Source of the DNA: Tumebacillus amylolyticus
GTDB lineage: Bacteria > Bacillota > Bacilli > Tumebacillales > Tumebacillaceae
Direction of reading: 5' to 3'
Assembly (NCBI RefSeq): GCF_016722965.1
Contig: NZ_JAEQNB010000001.1
Span: 62,001 to 126,000, forward strand
Length of the DNA: 64,000 bases
Below are positions 43,876 through 51,764 of the stretch, piece after piece. The notes under the pieces were generated by a model. It was not told where the DNA came from. It worked only from the letters and a program-made list of their open reading frames with translations, and made no database searches. The translations under genes and the position numbers were made by a program. How positions within the stretch are numbered: the stretch's first letter is position 1; each line of letters begins with the position of its first letter.

Positions 43876-45477
43876 TCAGAAAAAACATGCGGTAAGTGCG
43901 ATACGCTGAACTGTATCATAAGTAAGGACATCGTTTTGAGGATTGGGAGAAGGGTCAAAGACAAGCGTAATGTCTTTGATCGTTCTCCCTTTGATGTTTT
44001 CGGAGGGATTCAGCGTAATGGATTCAATCAGGCTGTGGAGGATGTGCTTTTGCTTTTCGGGGGAGACGAGGGGCAAGGCTTCTGCGAAACGAGTTAGCAC
44101 CTCTTAGACTTGATCGAACGAGACTTCTTCAATGGAGGTCGTGTTCAGTTCGCGGTCAATTTCTTTTTTGCGCTCTTTGAGTTCCTTGATTTCTCGTTCC
44201 AGAGTCATGATGTTTTCGCTGACCGTTTCAGATTCAAAATCGGGACGCATGAAGAGGGTCACGAGCTTGTTCAGGTTTTTTGTGGCTTGATCAAGCTGGG
44301 TTTCTGTATATGCTTGCTGTGACAGTAACGGGGCTTTCAGATTGGCGATCTTCTCATTGAGCTTGTCCACGATAGCTTGCAAGTTGGCTTCTACGAGGAC
44401 AACGGATTGAATGCGTTCCAGAACCGCACTCTCCGCATAGTCAGCGCGAACCATGTTTGACGAGCAGACCGCAGAGCCTTTGTTGTTGAAAGCTCCACAT
44501 TGGTAGTAGACGTTGTATTCGGTGTTGTGTTTGGACTTTTTGACCTTGTGCCCGACCATGCTACTTCCGCACGTTGGACATTTGAGCAAGCCAGCGAGAA
44601 GAAAGTGACCTGTGAACGTCTTGTTTGGCTTGTGGGACTTTCGCTGGAAGATTTCTTGTGCCTTCTCCCATGTCTCCATTTCGAGGATCGGTTCATGAAT
44701 GCCACGTACTAGAATGTGGTTCTCATTTTTCCCTTTCCTCCGTTGCTCGTTCCAATTCTCTTGTTTGTTGAACGTGATGTAGCCTGCATATATGGGGTTG
44801 GTGACGATTCCTTTGACCGCTACCGTGGAGAACGTATTACCCGTTTTGGTCTTGTACCCTTCATGATTCAATTGATTGGCGATTGCCTTATACCCTCTGC
44901 CACTCACGTACAATTCGAAGATACGGCGAACCAGCGTAGCTTCCAGAGGTTCGATGACGAGTTGCTTGTCTATAGACTTGTAGCCAAGGACACGCCCACC
45001 GTTGAACATCCCTTTCTCTGCGCGTTCACCCATTCCCATTTTGACGTTCTCCACGATCTGCTCACGCTCAAACTCTGCAAACCCACCAAGTATGCTCATG
45101 AGCAATTTCCCTGCGGCGGTCGAATCGTCCACATTTTCAGAAAAGCTCATGAACTTGATTCTATTCGACTTGAAGTAGCCAATCATGTTGTGGAAGTCTG
45201 CCTGATTACGAGAGATACGGTTGAACTTCCAGACAAGTACGGCGTTGAAGGAGCCAAGTTTGCAATCTGAAAGCATTTTTTGCAGGCTTGGGCGTGCCGT
45301 GTTCTTCGCGCTAATGCCTTCATCCTTGTAGACCTGCACAACGGTATGCCCCCACAACTTGCAATACTCCGTTAGGACTTTGACCTGTCCGTCAATGGAG
45401 TAGCCCTCCTTCGCTTGTTCTTCGGTCGATACGCGCACATACAGCGCAACTCGTAACGATTCCTTCTCTTCCATCAT
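43876..45477 (-). pseudogene. Large serine recombinase 2, interrupted by an in-frame TAA
   Basis: The first 457 codons (45477 down to 44107) encode a serine recombinase: LRVALYVRVSTEEQ with Ser17, KFNRISRNQAD, a zinc-ribbon CPTCGSSM with CGAFNNKGSAVC, and a coiled coil. A TAA at 44104-44106 stops it, but the same frame continues for 75 more codons with normal family C-terminus (LPLVSPEKQKHILHSLIES). Full length would be about 533 residues. The lost tail may matter for att recognition. The extreme C-terminus runs through the att-like site at 43908. It starts by overlapping the HTH regulator's stop (ATGA). Confidence 0.8.
43880..43925. repeat. Internal att-like site (att3) inside the 3' end of recombinase 2
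   Basis: GAACTGTATCATAAGTAA at 43908-43925 matches the att core at 14-15 of 18 positions. On the minus strand just beyond it, CGTATC, eight bases, CGCATGTTTTTT (43905 down to 43880) repeats the spacing of the rlmH site, giving two head-to-head half-copies. Confidence 0.6.
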
Positions 45478-46085
45478 TTCTTTGTTTCCCCCTCATTGTT
45501 CTCTGACTTTGCCTTGAAAAATCCCTGTAGGGATGAAAGAAGTTCCAAACGTTGCATATCGTCGAGTCGAGCAAAATCAAACTCGAACAATGCACACAGA
45601 AATTCGAAGTTTGGCTTCGACGCAAGCAAGTTTTCCATGTTGCCGATGACTGTTGACGCACGGCTCAAATCCTTGTCGATGAATACGTCAAGCATCTGAT
45701 GTAGGCTTTTTGTCGCGTCCTTTAAGAGAGTAACTTGGTCATCATCATACCAATGTCGCCATTTTTCGAAGTATGCGTCAGGGTCATCTTGCGTTTCAGC
45801 TTCTTCGTACATAGCTCGTTCGACGTTTTCGTTGAGTTGATGTTCCTCTAACTGGGGAGAGATAATCCCGAAGGTTTCTAGGTGTTGGTCTATATGTTGT
45901 TTCGGGAATCCTACAGTCTCTAAAAGTTTGTAGCAAGCGTAATAGTCAGGATTTTTGATCAATCCACGTTCCAACTGTGAAACATAGGTAACGGCTCTCC
46001 CGATCTTCTGAGAAAGTTCTTTTGAGCCGATACTAGCCCTCTGACGCAAACGTTTTAGTTCCTTACCAAACTCTTGACCGCTCAT
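45474..46085 (-). CDS. HTH (XRE-type) transcriptional regulator
   Basis: 203 residues from ATG 46085, eight bases after AAAGGAG; the longer frame lacks a site. N-terminal Cro/C1-type helix-turn-helix (LSQKIGRAVTYVSQLERGLI) and a long helical C-terminal domain with no known name. Its stop overlaps the start of recombinase 2, so it is expressed with it and may control excision. Repeated CGTAGCAT boxes in the divergent promoter are the probable operators. Confidence 0.8.
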   Translation of the reverse strand: MSGQEFGKELKRLRQRASIGSKELSQKIGRAVTYVSQLERGLIKNPDYYACYKLLETVGFPKQHIDQHLETFGIISPQLEEHQLNENVERAMYEEAETQDDPDAYFEKWRHWYDDDQVTLLKDATKSLHQMLDVFIDKDLSRASTVIGNMENLLASKPNFEFLCALFEFDFARLDDMQRLELLSSLQGFFKAKSENNEGETKK

Positions 46086-46119
46086 TTGAAAAACTCCTTT
46101 CTGAAATAATTGTACATAA

Positions 46120-46166
46120 CGTAGCATGAAAAGTCAACGTAGCATGAAAGCGAAATTTATGCTACG
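46120..46166. promoter_or_regulatory. Operator-like repeats between divergent genes
   Basis: CGTAGCAT occurs at 46120 and 46138 in direct orientation (18 bp apart) and inverted as ATGCTACG at 46159. Likely binding sites of the HTH regulator encoded at 45474. Confidence 0.65.
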
Positions 46167-46213
46167 ATAGGGATACGGCAATGGTCGGAAAAAACATACG
46201 AGGTGAAAACAAT

Positions 46214-46495
46214 ATGCAAGCAGTAGAAGCACAGAGAATGGAATTGCTAACTGACATGGTGGCAGAAGCGGTCTTTGACTTGATAGTGAACGACAAATTG
46301 CGGTTGGTCGGCGTAGGGTCGGACATATGGGGTATCGTCCCAAATGGTTACGGCGTTTACGACATTGACCGAGCAGAGAGGGAGTATTGGGAGTTGTACG
46401 AAAAATTCATACGTGAAATGGAAGAGAATGCGCAGTGGTTAAAACAGGAGATCGCTACGCAAGAAGCGAGTTGGGAAGTGCTGAATGCGGCGTAG
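46214..46495 (+). CDS. Hypothetical protein, 93 residues
   Basis: 93 residues from ATG 46214 with GAGGTGA seven bases upstream; an earlier in-frame ATG lacks this. Helical and acidic, beginning MQAVEAQRMELLTDM, with a central GIVPNGYGVYDIDRAEREYW segment. Divergent from the HTH gene and therefore probably controlled by the CGTAGCAT boxes. No family recognised; such a gene next to a phage-type repressor is often an excision or replication factor. Confidence 0.55.
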   Translation: MQAVEAQRMELLTDMVAEAVFDLIVNDKLRLVGVGSDIWGIVPNGYGVYDIDRAEREYWELYEKFIREMEENAQWLKQEIATQEASWEVLNAA

Positions 46496-46589
46496 ACTTG
46501 GGGAAGAAGAGAGTCATTCATTTAGTTCTTATAACATGTCCAATAACATTCAAAATTTTGAATCCTAAATCATTCGGAGGTAACAAGAA

Positions 46590-47501
46590 ATGTTCGACAC
46601 TGTAAGACTACGAGCAAGAGGAATCCACATTGATCCTGAACGGCTCACAAATCTGTACCACAACAATCAAGACAATGTCACCTTACGTAGAAACATCACA
46701 GGTGACGGTGTAGTTGTCACCAGCTATGAACTCCACATTGACAAGCAGTTACCGTATATCAAGTACGTAGCGATCAGCGGAACTTTGACGATTCAGGTGT
46801 CCATTTCGAAGTTCCTGCATGGAGACAACATAACAATGGTCACGGAGTCCGACGTAAGCCGTTTCTTCGAACTCCTTCAATCAAAACTGTTTGACCTCCT
46901 TGGAGTGTTGGTGGAGCATGAACAGTGGATCACAGAGAGAGTTGACCTTTGCTACAACTTCGAGGTAGAAAGCGTTAGTGACTGCATGAAGCAGATCGCT
47001 ATGCTTCGACTCCCAAGAAGGAACACGGTGACGTACAATCACAACGAGACTGTAGTTTTCAAAAACAAAAGTAATACGGTGAAATTCTACGACAAGGAAA
47101 AAGAATGTAGTGACAAACGTGCTAGTGGAATTGTACGAATGGAAATTGAAGCGTCCTATGCTGAACTTCGGAAATACTCGCATCCTCGCAGAGCGGTAGA
47201 CCTACTGACGAAGCGTTTCTTCTTGAATCAGATGGACTACTTCCTACCACAGATCACAGAGAAGCTAGATGGTCTGAATCTCGAAAATTTTTCAGACGAA
47301 TGGTTGCGTTCGGAGTCTATACAGAACATTGAACGGGCAATTGGGTTTCGGATGCTACAACAACGCGTGGACGAATCCACCCTGATTAACCTGTACAAGA
47401 GTGGAACTTACCGTAGCAGGCTCGTACTGGTGAAGAGTATGACCCCCCTCATCAAGGTGAACCAATTTGACTTATCAATTGACGATAGGAAATTAGGCTA
47501 G
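46590..47501 (+). CDS. Phage/plasmid replication protein, II/X family
   Basis: 303 residues beginning MFDTVRL, the hallmark of the II/X replication-initiator family of filamentous phages and rolling-circle plasmids. Conserved elements: ITERVDLCYNFEV, then KFYDKEKE, whose tyrosine-lysine motif is the presumed nicking site. It would nick one strand and start rolling-circle replication of the excised circle. A terminator follows the stop. Its presence suggests the unit replicates after excision. Confidence 0.8.
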   Translation: MFDTVRLRARGIHIDPERLTNLYHNNQDNVTLRRNITGDGVVVTSYELHIDKQLPYIKYVAISGTLTIQVSISKFLHGDNITMVTESDVSRFFELLQSKLFDLLGVLVEHEQWITERVDLCYNFEVESVSDCMKQIAMLRLPRRNTVTYNHNETVVFKNKSNTVKFYDKEKECSDKRASGIVRMEIEASYAELRKYSHPRRAVDLLTKRFFLNQMDYFLPQITEKLDGLNLENFSDEWLRSESIQNIERAIGFRMLQQRVDESTLINLYKSGTYRSRLVLVKSMTPLIKVNQFDLSIDDRKLG

Positions 47502-47510
47502 AGAACATTG

Positions 47511-47536
47511 ACCCGCCAAACATCGCGGGTTTTTTG
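47511..47536 (+). terminator. Terminator after the replication gene
   Basis: ACCCGC pairs with GCGGGT, followed by T6. Confidence 0.78.
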
Positions 47537-47725
47537 TTGTCCACAACCTGCTTCCAAGCACTCGCTGCCCTCCTATTCAGGAGCTTCGCCAACCGCTCTC
47601 ACCGCTTCATCAAGCCTCTCACCACCTCGTACCCCACCGTTCCAAGCACCAACTCGCAGCTCGCAGCTCGTCTAAAAATTTCACCTGACTTTGCAGTAGA
47701 ACCGAACAAACTGGGGGACAGAAAC

Positions 47726-48247
47726 ATGGCATATGAGAAGCTTGAAAAAACCACTGGATTTGGATACACAATCGCGGACAACGCGCATTGTCGCTTAATG
47801 ATGCTTGAAGACATGCTGAACACGTATGTAGGTCAAATCAACCTTGCGAAAAACGGCTATGTGCCACAGTTCGGAATCGGGCAACTAAACCAGTCCACCC
47901 TCGACTATTTCGAAGACCTGCTGAACGAATTGTCCTTTGCAAGAGTGGCAAAAATCTACAACGATCTTGCAGAGGATTACCTTAAAGATTTCGAAGCAGA
48001 CAACCAGCAAATCTTTCTTGAAGATGCATACAACTACTTGTCAATATCCGTATCAGTATCACCTACCGCACACGTAGAAAGGGCTCGTGCTTATACGTTG
48101 ATGGGAAGTTATTATGCATTCAACGGTCAGCCTGACAAGTCATACGTACAGTTACAGGAAGCCTATCGTGTCCTAGAGGGACTAGGTAACGAGGAGCAGG
48201 TTGAACGCGCCAGAAAGCAACTTGAAGAGTGTCGAGTTCAGAAGTGA
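47726..48247 (+). CDS. TPR-like hypothetical protein, 173 residues
   Basis: 173 residues from ATG 47726, with GGGGGACAG seven bases upstream; the 64 codons of open frame before it have no site and unlikely composition. Helical throughout; the C-terminal half looks like tetratricopeptide helices (ERARAYTLMGSYYAFNGQPDK). Partner unknown. Overlaps the next gene by 4 or 19 bases. Confidence 0.6.
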   Translation: MAYEKLEKTTGFGYTIADNAHCRLMMLEDMLNTYVGQINLAKNGYVPQFGIGQLNQSTLDYFEDLLNELSFARVAKIYNDLAEDYLKDFEADNQQIFLEDAYNYLSISVSVSPTAHVERARAYTLMGSYYAFNGQPDKSYVQLQEAYRVLEGLGNEEQVERARKQLEECRVQK

Positions 48248-48552
48248 GCGGACTGTCTGGTAAAACAGCCATGATCGAAGAAATTCTGCAACGGCTGGAA
48301 GACCACGTAAAGCTAGAACGAGTTCCTGGCTACAATCTCCTTTTTGCCAAGATGGGAACGCAAGGATGCTTCCTGATCTACGACGAAGAAACGGGTCTTG
48401 GTGACTTTGACATGCCAGCCTTTACCGAAATGCACAAGGAAGCCCGTTTAGCTGGACTGAAATCGCCATACAACGTCTTCGCACGGTATGAGGTGTTTCA
48501 GTCCAAAAGCGTTCACTTTCACAAGGTCGTAATCAGAAAGGTTGATTCATAA
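48229..48552 (+). CDS. Hypothetical protein, up to 107 residues
   Basis: Up to 107 residues from GTG 48229; GTG 48244 is also possible. It contains PGYNLLFAKMGTQGCFLIYD and a C-terminal stretch ARLAGLKSPYNVFARYEVFQ, SKSVHFHKV. This tail recalls, weakly, a C-terminal segment seen in some restriction-modification methylases, but there is no methyltransferase domain. Co-directional and overlapping with the TPR-like gene. Followed by a terminator. Confidence 0.55.
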   Translation: MSSSEVSGLSGKTAMIEEILQRLEDHVKLERVPGYNLLFAKMGTQGCFLIYDEETGLGDFDMPAFTEMHKEARLAGLKSPYNVFARYEVFQSKSVHFHKVVIRKVDS

Positions 48553-48583
48553 GAGAGGGCAACCATCGAGGTTGCTCTTTTCT
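48552..48583 (+). terminator. Terminator
   Basis: AGAGGGCAACC pairs with GGTTGCTCTTT around five bases. The following 390 bases up to the tyrosine recombinase hold a promoter and repeats but no gene I can support. Confidence 0.75.
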
Positions 48584-48851
48584 TTGTAGGTACTGGATAA
48601 TTCGGCCGACCTATCAGGGTTTCCAGATCGGACGAAAAGGGCTTTGAACAGACCCACCCCGCCACCTTTGTTTTTGTTCTCGATAACGATTGGGCAGAGC
48701 CGGTGCTAAACGCCTGTCTTTACTTGGGTATTTGTCGTTTCAGCCGATAACCACCGACGACGATATTCGAATAACGAATGCTATATGGCTCTGTACGGCG
48801 AGTGCGGGGCTGGATTGTGTATATGTAACCTCTCTTGTTACCGTGAATTTA

Positions 48852-48947
48852 CGTCCTGGAATTAGTATTCTAGGATGAATTTACCCGAAAAAAATTGATG
48901 TTTCGTCTTAGAATACGTTATAATAGTCTCATGAGTTCGTCCTAGAA
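48852..48947. promoter_or_regulatory. CGTCCTAGAA-type operator repeats around a promoter
   Basis: Four related boxes: CGTCCTGGAA (48852), inverted TTCTAGGATGA (48868-48878), CGTCTTAGAA (48904) and CGTCCTAGAA (48938). The first two form a palindrome; the last two flank the -10 of the recombinase promoter. Likely binding sites of a repressor not identified here. Confidence 0.6.
48895..48924 (+). promoter_or_regulatory. Promoter of the tyrosine recombinase
   Basis: TTGATG, 18 bases, TATAAT; 51 bases before the start codon. Confidence 0.65.
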
Positions 48948-48974
48948 CACATTGAAACTATTGGAGGTACATAC

Positions 48975-49898
48975 ATGAGCTATCAAGCTGAGTTCAAGGC
49001 GTGGTTAGTGGAGGAAGACCGTGGGGAAAAAACGATTCAAACGTACATTTCCGTCTTGCAGATGTTCGTAAAGTGGTACGAGCAGACAGAGGGAGCGGAG
49101 TTCGACTTAAAGCAGATCACACCGCTCCATATCCATGACTACCGTTCATACCTAGCCAACAACCTCGAACAAAAGCCAGCAACGATCAACAAGGCTATTG
49201 CCACGTTGAAGACGTTTTTCACTTGGGCGGTGGAAGCGAAACATATTGGCAGCAGTCCAGCGGTGAAAGTCAAAATGAAACGTGTACAAAAGAACCAAAC
49301 GCCGAAATGGTTGACCGACAACGAGAAGAACCGTTTGGAGACAGTGTTGGAGACGGAGAAGAACGAGTCTAAGAAGTCACGAGATAAGGCGATCATCTAT
49401 ACGATGCTGAAAGCGGGTTTGCGGATCGAGGAGGTCAGTGATTTGAAGCTGAACCATCTGGACATGAGACAAGCAACGGTGACAGTCTACAACGGCAAAG
49501 GCGGAAAGTTCCGTGTCGTGCCCATGAACAACGACTTGAAGAAGGCGTTGAAGCAATGGTTAGAGTTCCGAACCAACAGCACCAAGCCAGCCCATCAAGA
49601 TAGCACTTATGTCTTCGTGTCGGAGCGATCAGGCAAGTTGGCAGAACGGGCGATGAACCACATGCTCGATGTGTACTTGGAGCGGTGTGGATTACTGGAA
49701 CGGTCAGCAGACGGAGCGAAGTTGGAAGGTCAACACTCGTGCCATTCCCTTCGTCATACGTTCTGCAAAGACCTTGCGAACAAGGGCGTTCCAATTGAGC
49801 AGATCAAGGAGTTGGCTGGTCACGATTCGATTCAAACGACAGTGATCTACGTTCAATCGTCAGGGCACGATTTACGAAAATCTGTTAACAAAATATGA
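48975..49898 (+). CDS. Tyrosine recombinase (XerC/D-like integrase)
   Basis: 307 residues: an N-terminal SAM-like core-binding domain (TIQTYISVLQMFVKWYE) and a catalytic domain with the full residue set: Arg in KAGLRIEEV, Lys in GKGGKFRVVP, HSLRHTF for His-x-x-Arg, His in LAGHDSI, and the nucleophile Tyr about residue 292 in TTVIYV. It joins DNA at specific sites. In this island it may resolve circle dimers or be an integrase of an older insertion. Expression is probably under a repressor binding the repeats around its promoter. Confidence 0.88.
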   Translation: MSYQAEFKAWLVEEDRGEKTIQTYISVLQMFVKWYEQTEGAEFDLKQITPLHIHDYRSYLANNLEQKPATINKAIATLKTFFTWAVEAKHIGSSPAVKVKMKRVQKNQTPKWLTDNEKNRLETVLETEKNESKKSRDKAIIYTMLKAGLRIEEVSDLKLNHLDMRQATVTVYNGKGGKFRVVPMNNDLKKALKQWLEFRTNSTKPAHQDSTYVFVSERSGKLAERAMNHMLDVYLERCGLLERSADGAKLEGQHSCHSLRHTFCKDLANKGVPIEQIKELAGHDSIQTTVIYVQSSGHDLRKSVNKI

Positions 49899-49959
49899 GT
49901 GATCCCATTGAATCCGCCTAAAGAAAGGTGTATTTTTCGCTTTATTTCGACATATATAT

Positions 49960-49988
49960 AGACACGGTAGAAATGTGCGTGATAGAAT
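49960..49988 (+). promoter_or_regulatory. Promoter of the CIRCE-controlled gene
   Basis: TAGACA, 17 bases, TAGAAT, placed so that the transcription start falls at the beginning of the CIRCE element. Confidence 0.5.
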
Positions 49989-49992
49989 TGAA

Positions 49993-50019
49993 TTAGCACT
50001 CGAAGGTAATGAGTGCTAA
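49993..50019. promoter_or_regulatory. CIRCE element (HrcA operator), perfect
   Basis: TTAGCACTC, nine bases, GAGTGCTAA: an exact match to the CIRCE consensus normally found before hrcA/dnaK and groES. Here it precedes a 42-residue gene, 25 bases upstream of the start codon. Confidence 0.9.
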
Positions 50020-50044
50020 CAACAGGAGAGAAGGAGGAGATTTT

Positions 50045-50173
50045 ATGCCGAACAAAAAGCAATCTAGCCCGTCGATCTCGACCACCGCGTCTAAGGTTCT
50101 GTCGAATCCGAAATCGAGCCAGACCGCAAAGAAGCTCGCAGGTAGCGTTCTTTCTCAGACCAAAACGAAGTAG
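50045..50173 (+). CDS. 42-residue basic protein under a CIRCE element
   Basis: 42 residues, Ser/Lys/Thr-rich and basic (MPNKKQSSPSISTTASKVL at the start), with a possible C-terminal amphipathic helix. GAAGGAGGAG lies six to seven bases upstream of the ATG. A perfect CIRCE lies over the likely transcription start and a long-looped terminator follows. I recall similar short basic proteins in Bacillus, without a known function. Heat-inducible expression through the host's HrcA is inferred from the operator. Confidence 0.75.
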   Translation: MPNKKQSSPSISTTASKVLSNPKSSQTAKKLAGSVLSQTKTK

Positions 50174-50204
50174 TACCATCACAACTGAATATTTTCGCAG
50201 GAAG

Positions 50205-50256
50205 CAAAAGGGCAGTTACCTTCTCTGAGTTAGGACAAGGGGATTGCCCTTTTGTC
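50205..50256 (+). terminator. Terminator after the 42-residue gene
   Basis: CAAAAGGGCA and TGCCCTTTTG pair around a 30-base loop, with T residues in the descending arm. Confidence 0.65.
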
Positions 50257-50290
50257 TGTTCTTATAAAACATGACTTTCATCAAAATGAG

Positions 50291-50312
50291 GGTGAGCATT
50301 TGCCCACCCTTT
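50291..50312 (-). terminator. Terminator of the 28-residue gene
   Basis: On the minus strand GGGTGGGC-AAAT-GCTCACCC is followed by a T-rich run. Confidence 0.6.
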
Positions 50313-50320
50313 TAACCGAG

Positions 50321-50407
50321 CTAGTTCATAAGACCGACAAGCTGTGCAAAGCCAAGACACAGTGAGACGACCGCACTGACAAGTTCAATCCATTCCTTGT
50401 GCTTCAC
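50321..50407 (-). CDS. 28-residue hydrophobic peptide
   Basis: GTG at 50407, five to six bases after GGGAGGGG; its own terminator lies just past the stop. The product is a charged start (MKHKEWIE) and a single hydrophobic helix (LVSAVVSLCLGFAQLVGLM). Likely a membrane peptide of the small-toxin type. No antisense partner recognised. Confidence 0.5.
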   Translation of the reverse strand: MKHKEWIELVSAVVSLCLGFAQLVGLMN

Positions 50408-50619
50408 GAAAATCCCCTCCCTATCATTACATACTCCACCTAAGGACAATCTGAAAGGATGCCATTCTCATCTATTCGGAAACACTATCGCTTTAGTTAC
50501 CCTTATAGTTGCGGGAGGGGCGGGTAGTTTAGACCTTTTTGCCATGTCTCACTTTGGGAATTGGCGTAGTACACTCCACGTTCGAACCTGAACCATTTTT
50601 GACCGACAACAATAGAAAA

Positions 50620-50662
50620 ACCCTCCAATGGAGGGTACACTAGATAGTAATCTGCATTGAAT
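50620..50662. repeat. Decayed right-end arm (terminator plus ITI-stop)
   Basis: ACCCTCCAATGGAGGGT hairpin followed, reading minus-wards, by a stop preceded by Q-I-T-I codons. It matches the arm at 51685-51735 at roughly three of four positions, so the deaminase module is flanked by direct repeats. Confidence 0.55.
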
Positions 50663-50680
50663 AAGGCATAAACTAATCAA

Positions 50681-50941
50681 CTAAGAACCGAATCGAGAAC
50701 TTGTATTATCTATATCACTTTTTAGCATGTTTTTAATCTCATTAGCAGTTTCCTCGTCCCCATCTTTTTTGGATAATTCGAACAAAACATCTGCTAGTGT
50801 GTCTCTTATAGTGGAGTCATCCAATTCGCTTTCAAGTAGATCAATGATTTTTTGAGCAATATCTCTGTTGCTTAGTGCAGAGTATTTTTTATAGGTTTTC
50901 CACCGATTTTTGATCGCATCAATCATATCTTCGATCAACAA
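50681..50941 (-). CDS. Small helical protein, partner of the deaminase
   Basis: 86 residues, all helical and acidic (KIIDLLESELDDSTIRDTLAD, split here at 20). The start lies inside the end of the deaminase gene (overlap of seven bases), so both are translated from one message. Very AT-rich. No homologue recognised. By position it is the candidate immunity or antitoxin partner of the deaminase. Confidence 0.65.
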   Translation of the reverse strand: MLIEDMIDAIKNRWKTYKKYSALSNRDIAQKIIDLLESELDDSTIRDTLADVLFELSKKDGDEETANEIKNMLKSDIDNTSSRFGS

Positions 50942-51510
50942 TTTCCACCTCCTCGGCTATAGCAGGGTGGTCTATATTCTATTTCGTAATACAAGTCTAT
51001 GCTTATATTAGGGTATTTACTCATAAACGAGATGATCACGTACTCGCAACTTAGGCAAGGTTCTCTGTGTGTATACAAATGAATTTTTCCCTTTATAGTA
51101 AAATCTGTATAATTTATTGCGAACCAAGACAAGAGTTTGAACTCGGTATCTTCGTCTCGTACCACTCCACCTGCATTGATATTTCGATTTTTCGTTACTT
51201 TCAAAGGTGTAAAAATTTTTTTAGTAGGTTGTAGAACATATTTGCTTGCAAAAATGCTATTGGGAAACGATACACTACTATCAGCGAACTTACGAATGGG
51301 CAAACTTTTGATATTTTTATGTTGGTTAGGAAGCTCAATTTCTAAAACAGAGTCATTGCCTTTCTCAAGAAAAAAAATGTCGTCTTTCGCTTGCTTGGTT
51401 CTTTTTTTAGGAGTTCCATCAATGTTAGCTTTTTTTAGTCGTTTTGAGGCTTCGCGTAACTGAACTCCTTTAGTAACGTGCGAGTATAAATAGCGATTAA
51501 GAACACCCAT
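50935..51510 (-). CDS. Deaminase-fold protein (BURPS668_1122-like), toxin or defence candidate
   Basis: 191 residues from ATG 51510, which follows AAGGAG at a rather long spacing; an upstream TTG at 51585 lacks any site. The C-terminal half has the two motifs of nucleic-acid-type deaminases: RDEDTEFKLLSWFA, where Glu takes the place of the H/C-x-E motif, and HREPCLSCEYVIISFMSKYP with the zinc-binding P-C-x-x-C. No signal peptide or secretion domain, so it acts inside the cell. AT-rich, overlapping a small helical gene. Substrate (base in DNA, RNA or nucleotide) unknown. Confidence 0.7.
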   Translation of the reverse strand: MGVLNRYLYSHVTKGVQLREASKRLKKANIDGTPKKRTKQAKDDIFFLEKGNDSVLEIELPNQHKNIKSLPIRKFADSSVSFPNSIFASKYVLQPTKKIFTPLKVTKNRNINAGGVVRDEDTEFKLLSWFAINYTDFTIKGKIHLYTHREPCLSCEYVIISFMSKYPNISIDLYYEIEYRPPCYSRGGGNC

Positions 51511-51684
51511 TACTCTAGCAATCTCCTTATGTTTGAACAAGAATAGTTTACATCGGTGGTAAGTGGGGGTATTTATAATAGTCAATACGACAATAGATAG
51601 TTATTTCCTGCTGTTGCTGCTGATTCAATGTTGTTCGAGTCGTTCTTCTACCCAAAGTGAACCAAACATTGAGTGAAGTAAAGG

Positions 51685-51764
51685 GAAAACCCTCCATTGG
51701 GGGGTATACTAGATGGTGATCCGAACCATTCTGTCATAGACTATGTGCTTAGGATAGGTGCGGT
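51685..51764 (-). repeat. Right-end arm with conserved coding tail of a recombinase
   Basis: Minus-strand frame T-V-H-R-T-Y-P-K-H-I-V-Y-D-R then M-V-R-I-T-I and TAG at 51709-51711, followed by a CCCTCC/GGAGGG terminator. The same tail recurs at 54099-54161. The gene body that should precede it is absent. Confidence 0.65.

Noticed and set aside
48690..48878. 62-residue frame before the tyrosine recombinase
   Set aside because: No Shine-Dalgarno and it runs into the operator repeats; not supportable.
50618..51735. Deaminase cassette considered as a transposon with terminal repeats
   Set aside because: The flanking repeats are direct, decayed, and explained by recombinase right-end arms; no transposase is present.
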